From the NCBI GenBank assembly GCA_044450785.1, contig JBIOJM010000359.1, positions 1 to 10,289 on the forward strand: 10,289 nt of DNA. The letters are read 5' to 3'. The first letter of the stretch is position 1. Each line of letters opens with the position of its first letter. This DNA is from JBIOJM01 sp044450785. Its GTDB lineage: Bacteria; Planctomycetota; Planctomycetia; Isosphaerales; Isosphaeraceae. The notes beneath the pieces are model-generated. The model was not told the origin of the DNA. It ran no database searches and saw only the letters and a list, made by a program, of their open reading frames with translations. Shown in pieces: positions 6,250 to 10,289 of the stretch. The position numbers and the translations under genes were made by a program.

Positions 6250-6455
6250 TGGAACGATCTCCTGCACTGCACTTGATGCCACACGTCATCATAGCGCAAC
6301 CGTCGTAGCTCCGAAAGACCGGATCCGCGGGCCGATCTGAAACCAAAACCGACGTCCACGTGAAGGCGAGTTCGCAAACCAGATGAGAGCTTTGGGAGAA
6401 GGTCTGTACTCTCGCAATCTGGTACAGACGGAGGAAACGACCTTTTCAACGACGC

Positions 6456-6628
6456 TCAGTACACCGCGTCCAGCCGTCCGTCGGCTCCGGCCTGATGCGG
6501 CATCCAGGCCAAGACGACTCGCTCGATGGTGATATCGGTTTTCTTGGGACGGAGCGGCAGCGGCTCGAACACCAGTGCCTCGGGCCGCAGCGCGGCATCC
6601 AGCGACTCGATCTCCTCCTGGAACTTGG
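6456..6628 (-). repeat. Direct repeat copy 1 (end of the HerA-like gene)
   Basis: The final 57 codons and stop of the HerA-like ATPase gene. It matches 5625-5797 in the same orientation, 831 bp away, with about 94% identity. This copy remains in its intact gene and is therefore the reference copy. Confidence 0.9.
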
Positions 6629-8945
6629 CCTGGAGCTCGTCATATTTTCGCCGCAGGGATTCGAGCGATCCCGCAGCCTGGCTGATGTCGCCGCGCTGTT
6701 GCGCGGCCCGGCTGGCCGCCTTGGCGGCCGTGGCCGCGCGTGCCACGTTGGTCTTGCTGACAGGCTTGCGGCCGAGTAGTGCCCCCAGCACAGAGCTACC
6801 CACCGCGATCGTGGCGTCCCACGTCGATCGGCTCGCCTGGGCCTGTTCGCGCTCCAGCCGCTCGTACGCGCGGCGAATCTGCTCCTGGATCGCTGCCTGC
6901 TTGGGCGCATACTTGGCCCGCAGCGCCTCGACGTTCTTATCGCGCTCTTCACGCGACGCCTGGACCAGCCGGAGTCGGAACTCCCGCTCCGTCTCCGCCG
7001 GCCGGGACCACTCCTTGAGCGCGGGACAGTTCCACACACGCAACGTCCGCTCGCGGTAAAGGAAGTTCTTTAATGCCTTGGTCCACTGGGCATAGCTTTT
7101 GGCGCGGGCGAGATCGGCGGGCAAGGGGGCAAAGCGAGCGCCGCTCTCAGGGGCCTTGTCCAGCTCGGGCACGCAGTCGTCGAACGGCTCGCTCTTGTCC
7201 CAGGGCTCAGCCGGCATTGCGTCGTCGACCTGCTGGAGCAAGGCCAGAGTCTCCCAGTGGTCGATGCCGGCCCTCTTCTCGGTGTAATGGAGCCGGGATA
7301 CGCCCAAGAGCGCGGGGCGATAGAGCAGCGACTCTCCGGCCTGGGCGCGGGCGCGGCGCGGCACAAAAAACTCGGGGACATCGGGCGGTACCACCGGGCG
7401 AGCGCTGCCAGCGGCGGATGTCAATGACGGGACGGAGGCTGAGGTCGCGGCCGATGATGAAGGTGATGAGGATGAAGCGGCTGCCGACGGGCTTGGAACC
7501 GGATCGGGAACCCTCGCTGGCGCCATCGGCTGCTTTCGGGCCGCCATCACGGTCTGGATCTGGTCGCGAGTGAGCGGACCGCGGAGGTACGACAGTGCCC
7601 AGCGGGTCTGGAACACGACCGGCTGGTCAAGGTGTACGTTGTTCATCACAAAGACACGGTTGCCCAGCCCCGAGAGGGCCTCGTCCATTTTCCAGCGGTC
7701 GAAGGCGTGCCCGGCCGCCGCCCTGGCCCCCTCCAGCCCTTCAAGTACCCGATCCTTATCGCGCTGGGTCTGCAACCGGCCCAGGAACCATGTCCCCGCA
7801 TTCGAAAGTTCCTTGTAGTCGAGGTCGACCGGGTTCTGGGTCGCCAGCATGACCCCAAGGCCATATGCGCGCGCCTGCTTGAGCAAGGTCAGCATCGGGA
7901 CCTTCGACGGCGGATTGGCGGTGGGGGGGAAGTAGCCGAAGATCTCATCCATGTAGAGGACGGCGCGCAGGCTCGAGGTGCCCGGCTGGGTCCGAGTCCA
8001 CGCCAACACCTCGTTCAAGAGGATCGTGACAAAGAACATCCGCTCGTTGTCGGAGAGGTGCGCGATCGACACGATCGACAGCCGCGGCTTTCCCTCGGGG
8101 GTGTAGAGCAAAGCGCTGACATCGAGTGCATCACCCTCCAACCAGCCGGCGAAACCAGGCGAGGCCAGTAGGTTGTTGAGCTTCATCGCCAGGGCGAATC
8201 GGTCCTTGGCGGGGAAGAAGGTCTCGACGTCGATGACGCCAACCGTTTGGAATGGCGGCGACTGGATGGCATGGATCAAGCTCGCGATGTCAAGGTCGTG
8301 GCCCCCGCGCCAGGCATGATCCAGGACATTTGCCAGCAGGATGTGCTCCCGGCTGGAGATCGGGTCGACGACGACGCCCAGCAGTGCCAGCAGGCCGGAG
8401 ACCGTCGAGGTAATCCGCTCGCGGTAGGCTTCGGCCTGGCTGACCAGACCCGGCGGCGGGGCTTTGAACGAGCGAAGCACTGTCAACGACAGCCCGGCGG
8501 AGCTTCCCGGCGTATAGATCGCCAGGTCGACCGCGTCGCGAAGTCGCGCAACCCGTGCACCATCCTCGCCCCAGGCGGCCAGGCCCTCACCCCACTGCTT
8601 GGCGGTCTGGGCGGCAAGCTGCTCGAGCGTGAGTCCCCGCCGCCCTGCCTCGTCCGGATCGACCCACGGAAGGAAGTCCTCGAGACGCAGATCGGGAAAG
8701 CTCAAGAGCAGGTTGCCCAGGTCTCCCTTGGGATCGATCGCGATCACCGGGATGCCGTCGATCGCCGCCTCTTCCAGCAAGGCGATTCCCAGCCCCGTCT
8801 TGCCGCTGCCGGTCATCCCGACGCAAACGGCGTGCGTGGTCAGATCCTTCGACTCGTAGAGCAGCAGATCGGGCGTGATCGTGCGCTGCTTCAAGTCGTA
8901 TGTCTTGCCGAGGTAAAAGAGCCCGAGCTTCTCGTAGTCCCGCAT
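6456..8945 (-). CDS. HerA/DUF87-type P-loop ATPase with C-terminal coiled coil
   Basis: An 829-aa protein of the FtsK-HerA class, likely a DNA-translocating or remodelling ATPase. ATG 8945 starts it, with a weak GGAAC-type site upstream. Walker A is GMTGSGKTGLG (43-53), followed by VIAIDPKGDLGNLL (67-80), a HerA-family block. Walker B is LYMDEIFGYFPP (330-341). GLGVMLATQNPVDLDYKELS (362-381) and QTQRDKDRVLEGLEG (392-406) are sensor and arginine-finger regions. Residues 472-522 form a Pro/Ser/Ala-rich linker. The C-terminal half (about 525-829) has two coiled-coil stretches (about 655-705 and 755-785) around a Gly-rich segment AVGSSVLGALLGRKP (714-728), then a conserved end PLRPKKTDITIERVVLAWMP. 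Full-length and intact. HerA ATPases act in DNA end processing or defence when paired with a nuclease; the nearest nuclease gene here is a broken HNH. Its last 173 bp are duplicated at 5625-5797. Confidence 0.93.
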   Translation of the reverse strand: MRDYEKLGLFYLGKTYDLKQRTITPDLLLYESKDLTTHAVCVGMTGSGKTGLGIALLEEAAIDGIPVIAIDPKGDLGNLLLSFPDLRLEDFLPWVDPDEAGRRGLTLEQLAAQTAKQWGEGLAAWGEDGARVARLRDAVDLAIYTPGSSAGLSLTVLRSFKAPPPGLVSQAEAYRERITSTVSGLLALLGVVVDPISSREHILLANVLDHAWRGGHDLDIASLIHAIQSPPFQTVGVIDVETFFPAKDRFALAMKLNNLLASPGFAGWLEGDALDVSALLYTPEGKPRLSIVSIAHLSDNERMFFVTILLNEVLAWTRTQPGTSSLRAVLYMDEIFGYFPPTANPPSKVPMLTLLKQARAYGLGVMLATQNPVDLDYKELSNAGTWFLGRLQTQRDKDRVLEGLEGARAAAGHAFDRWKMDEALSGLGNRVFVMNNVHLDQPVVFQTRWALSYLRGPLTRDQIQTVMAARKQPMAPARVPDPVPSPSAAASSSSPSSSAATSASVPSLTSAAGSARPVVPPDVPEFFVPRRARAQAGESLLYRPALLGVSRLHYTEKRAGIDHWETLALLQQVDDAMPAEPWDKSEPFDDCVPELDKAPESGARFAPLPADLARAKSYAQWTKALKNFLYRERTLRVWNCPALKEWSRPAETEREFRLRLVQASREERDKNVEALRAKYAPKQAAIQEQIRRAYERLEREQAQASRSTWDATIAVGSSVLGALLGRKPVSKTNVARAATAAKAASRAAQQRGDISQAAGSLESLRRKYDELQAKFQEEIESLDAALRPEALVFEPLPLRPKKTDITIERVVLAWMPHQAGADGRLDAVY

Positions 8946-9122
8946 GGATTTTCTGGTTCCGTCGAGCCGCTGCTGTCGTCGGATGCTCCGAGGAGTTTAC
9001 CATATCGAACGCGAGCTCGCCGACGTGAACCCCAGGGCTGAACAGCGTGTCAAGGTCTGGTGATCGATCGCGTGATTCAGACGATGAAGGGCCACATTGA
9101 TCGTGAGTGGGAGTCTGCCATC

Positions 9123-9323
9123 ATGGCGTCCGAGAAGAAGCGACGAAAGCAGTTGTCGATCGACCGGCGGCTGAATCGTCCGGTTTCCTCGAATCGTCCC
9201 AAGGATGGCGACCGGCGCCACCGGGGCGTGGATCTCGCCCGCCTGGAGCAAGAGCGCAAGGAGGCCGCGCGGCAGTGGAACCTCGACGTGGGCTGGACTG
9301 ATGCGCCGAAGGATGCAGAGTGA
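9123..9323 (+). CDS. Small basic hypothetical protein
   Basis: A 66-aa very charged protein (MASEKKRRKQLSIDRRLNRP, then GVDLARLEQERKEAARQWNL and WTDAPKDAE). The frame is open upstream to a GTG at 9060, but ATG 9123 has GGAG 9 nt before it, and the basic MASEKKRRK start is natural. No domain recognised. It has a basic N-terminal half and a short helical LARLEQERKEAARQW segment, which suggests a nucleic-acid or protein-binding peptide. It is divergent from the HerA-like gene across 177 bp that probably contain both promoters. It could also be a spurious frame, but length, ribosome binding site and composition favour a gene. Confidence 0.55.
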   Translation: MASEKKRRKQLSIDRRLNRPVSSNRPKDGDRRHRGVDLARLEQERKEAARQWNLDVGWTDAPKDAE

Positions 9324-9404
9324 TAGGTTGGTTCGAACCCCAGGAACGCAAGCCATCACAGAAGTCCCAACGGGTTTCCATTGCCCGGCGGCGCTTGTTC
9401 GAGG

Positions 9405-9863
9405 TCAGATGACTTGATCAACGCGGCGAGTGAGTGGGTGAAGCGGAAAGGCGATCTCATTCTGGGACCAATTATACATGAGCAGGAGGCTATCGCGAGG
9501 GTCTAACGTATTCACGTAAACCTGAGAACAGAACCCTTGCACGACCTCTGTAATCGGGTTTGGGCACGGTGCCAGCAGGATCGTCGCCTCGTCGTGATCG
9601 ACACGGACGTTCTCCGAGCGGTTGATGAAATCCGACGCCCGAAATGTTGGACTCTCGGGCAGCCAAAAGTAGTACCCAATCGTCTGTCCGCGCTCGTTCC
9701 AAAGATCGTCCCAGAAGATGAAGTCGTCCTCCTTCAGGATCTGGAATTCGCAGTCGTCGACTCGGATGATCTCGGGATCATAGCCGATGCACGAGACGCT
9801 GAACTCCGTGGCGTCTGCCGCGCGAACAGCGCCAGAAGCACGAAAGAGGACGAAGTACTCCAT
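9405..9863 (-). CDS. Hypothetical protein coupled to the serine hydrolase
   Basis: A 152-aa protein starting at ATG 9863, which overlaps the stop of the upstream serine hydrolase gene as TGATG (an alternative GTG lies one codon earlier). The sequence starts MEYFVLFRASGAVRAAD and is rich in Asp, Glu and aromatic residues: ILKEDDFIFWDDLWNERGQT, GYYFWLPESPT, SQNEIAFPLH. No signal peptide, membrane helix or catalytic motif. It looks like a compact beta-rich cytoplasmic protein of unknown function. The overlap indicates co-translation with the hydrolase. The predicted stop is at 9407-9405 and the next gene is convergent. Confidence 0.75.
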   Translation of the reverse strand: MEYFVLFRASGAVRAADATEFSVSCIGYDPEIIRVDDCEFQILKEDDFIFWDDLWNERGQTIGYYFWLPESPTFRASDFINRSENVRVDHDEATILLAPCPNPITEVVQGFCSQVYVNTLDPRDSLLLMYNWSQNEIAFPLHPLTRRVDQVI

Positions 9864-10289
9864 CACTTCACCGCCGCCAGGACCTTAAGGACCAGGTCCT
9901 TTTCAAAGCCCGCGGGGAACTTGTCACCGTCGCCGAGCCGGACGAACACCAGGTCCAGGCTGGGTACGACGAAGCCGTCGTTGTGGTTGCGGCCCAGAGT
10001 CATGACCAGGTCGGGCGGAGCGCCCGGGATGTGGGGTTGGGTCCACCACTGGCCGCCGTAGTCGGGCTTGACCGAGGTTCCCTTCCAGGCGAAGTCGTAG
10101 TACGACGCCGGGACGATCCGCTTGCCGGCCCAGTTTCCCTGGTGCAATGCCAGGTAGCAGAACCGCGCGTGCTGGCGAGGGTTGGTCAAAATGCCGCTAT
10201 ACCCCTGGCTCAAGGGACCGATCGCGCCGGTGCCGCCACTGTCCGGACCGCCCATTTGAGTCCACCGCACTTGCGTCAGGCCGATCGGC
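9863..10289 (-). CDS. Serine hydrolase (class C beta-lactamase family), 5' part outside window
   Basis: The last 141 codons of a gene that enters from the right edge. It shows PIGLTQVRWTQMGG, then GYSGILTNPRQHARFCYLAL and HQGNWAGKRIVPASYYDFAW, then QWWTQPHIPGAPPDLVMTLG, RNHNDGFVVPSLDLVFVRLG and a helical end to VLAAVK. The order SGxxTxxRD/H-x-ARFxxL, then G-x-G-x-x-I-V-P, then G-x-x-x-x-VVPSLDLVxVRLG is the C-terminal half of PF00144 hydrolases as encoded in planctomycetes. The SxxK and YxN motifs must lie outside the window. GRNHNDGF probably stands for the third active-site box (KTG or HxG). No decay seen. The stop overlaps the ATG of the next gene. Confidence 0.85.
   Translation of the reverse strand, partial: PIGLTQVRWTQMGGPDSGGTGAIGPLSQGYSGILTNPRQHARFCYLALHQGNWAGKRIVPASYYDFAWKGTSVKPDYGGQWWTQPHIPGAPPDLVMTLGRNHNDGFVVPSLDLVFVRLGDGDKFPAGFEKDLVLKVLAAVK

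Noticed and set aside
7632..9041. Two long plus-strand frames (7632-8171, 8247-9041) opposite the HerA-like gene
   Set aside because: Antisense shadows of the ATPase gene. The minus-strand frame carries Walker A and B in the correct order.
9048..9053. Perfect TTGACA on the minus strand upstream of the HerA-like gene
   Set aside because: No TATAAT-like hexamer at 16-18 bp spacing, so a sigma-70 promoter is not supported by the sequence.
9328..9350. GGTTCGAACC followed by CCAGG, resembling a tRNA T-arm or integration site
   Set aside because: The flanking bases do not form a 5-bp T stem and no anticodon or D arm lies upstream. It is only a 10-bp palindrome.

Overview
The window is GC-rich and coding-dense. 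Its gene content is an ST7-like TPR protein, small antitoxin/PIN-type modules, a short-protein plus HNH-nuclease pair, and a class-C beta-lactamase-like serine hydrolase. That combination resembles large planctomycete genomes (Isosphaeraceae or Gemmataceae type). This is an inference from protein style; no marker gene is present.

Layout. (1) 1-1138, minus: a conserved protein of unknown function, open to the left edge. (2) 1361-3265, plus: a 634-aa protein with an ST7/TPR-like N-terminal half and a planctomycete-type C-terminal half, probably intact. (3) 3399-5980 is mostly a gene graveyard. An intact small antitoxin is coupled to a PIN toxin that has lost its middle. The start of a DUF1156-type DNA methylase abuts the end of an HNH-nuclease gene. 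A DUF433 antitoxin is interrupted by an in-frame amber codon and runs into a stub of its presumed DUF5615 toxin. Next comes the tail of an SMC/ABC-type ATPase without Walker A. Last is the N-terminal half of an HNH nuclease, cut off by a second copy of the tail of the neighbouring HerA-like gene. (4) 5974-6249, minus: an intact 91-aa partner protein overlapping the start of the broken HNH gene. (5) 6456-8945, minus: an intact 829-aa HerA/DUF87-type ATPase, with a small basic protein divergent from it at 9123-9323. (6) 9405-10289, minus: an uncharacterised 152-aa protein coupled by TGATG overlap to the end of a serine hydrolase.

Functional reading. The ST7-like protein, the HerA-like ATPase and the two right-hand genes look functional. 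The middle 2.5 kb appears to hold scraps of at least six defence or toxin-antitoxin genes that kept short recognisable ends and lost catalytic parts. It looks like an island that repeatedly received and lost such modules. The most informative structural feature is a 173-bp direct repeat, about 94% identical, between the HerA gene tail and the scrap that truncates the HNH gene. Two clean inverted repeats (4816-4845 and 5497-5520) lie in the non-coding gaps of the graveyard and are not explained by any gene. I found no CRISPR array, rRNA, convincing tRNA or transposase.
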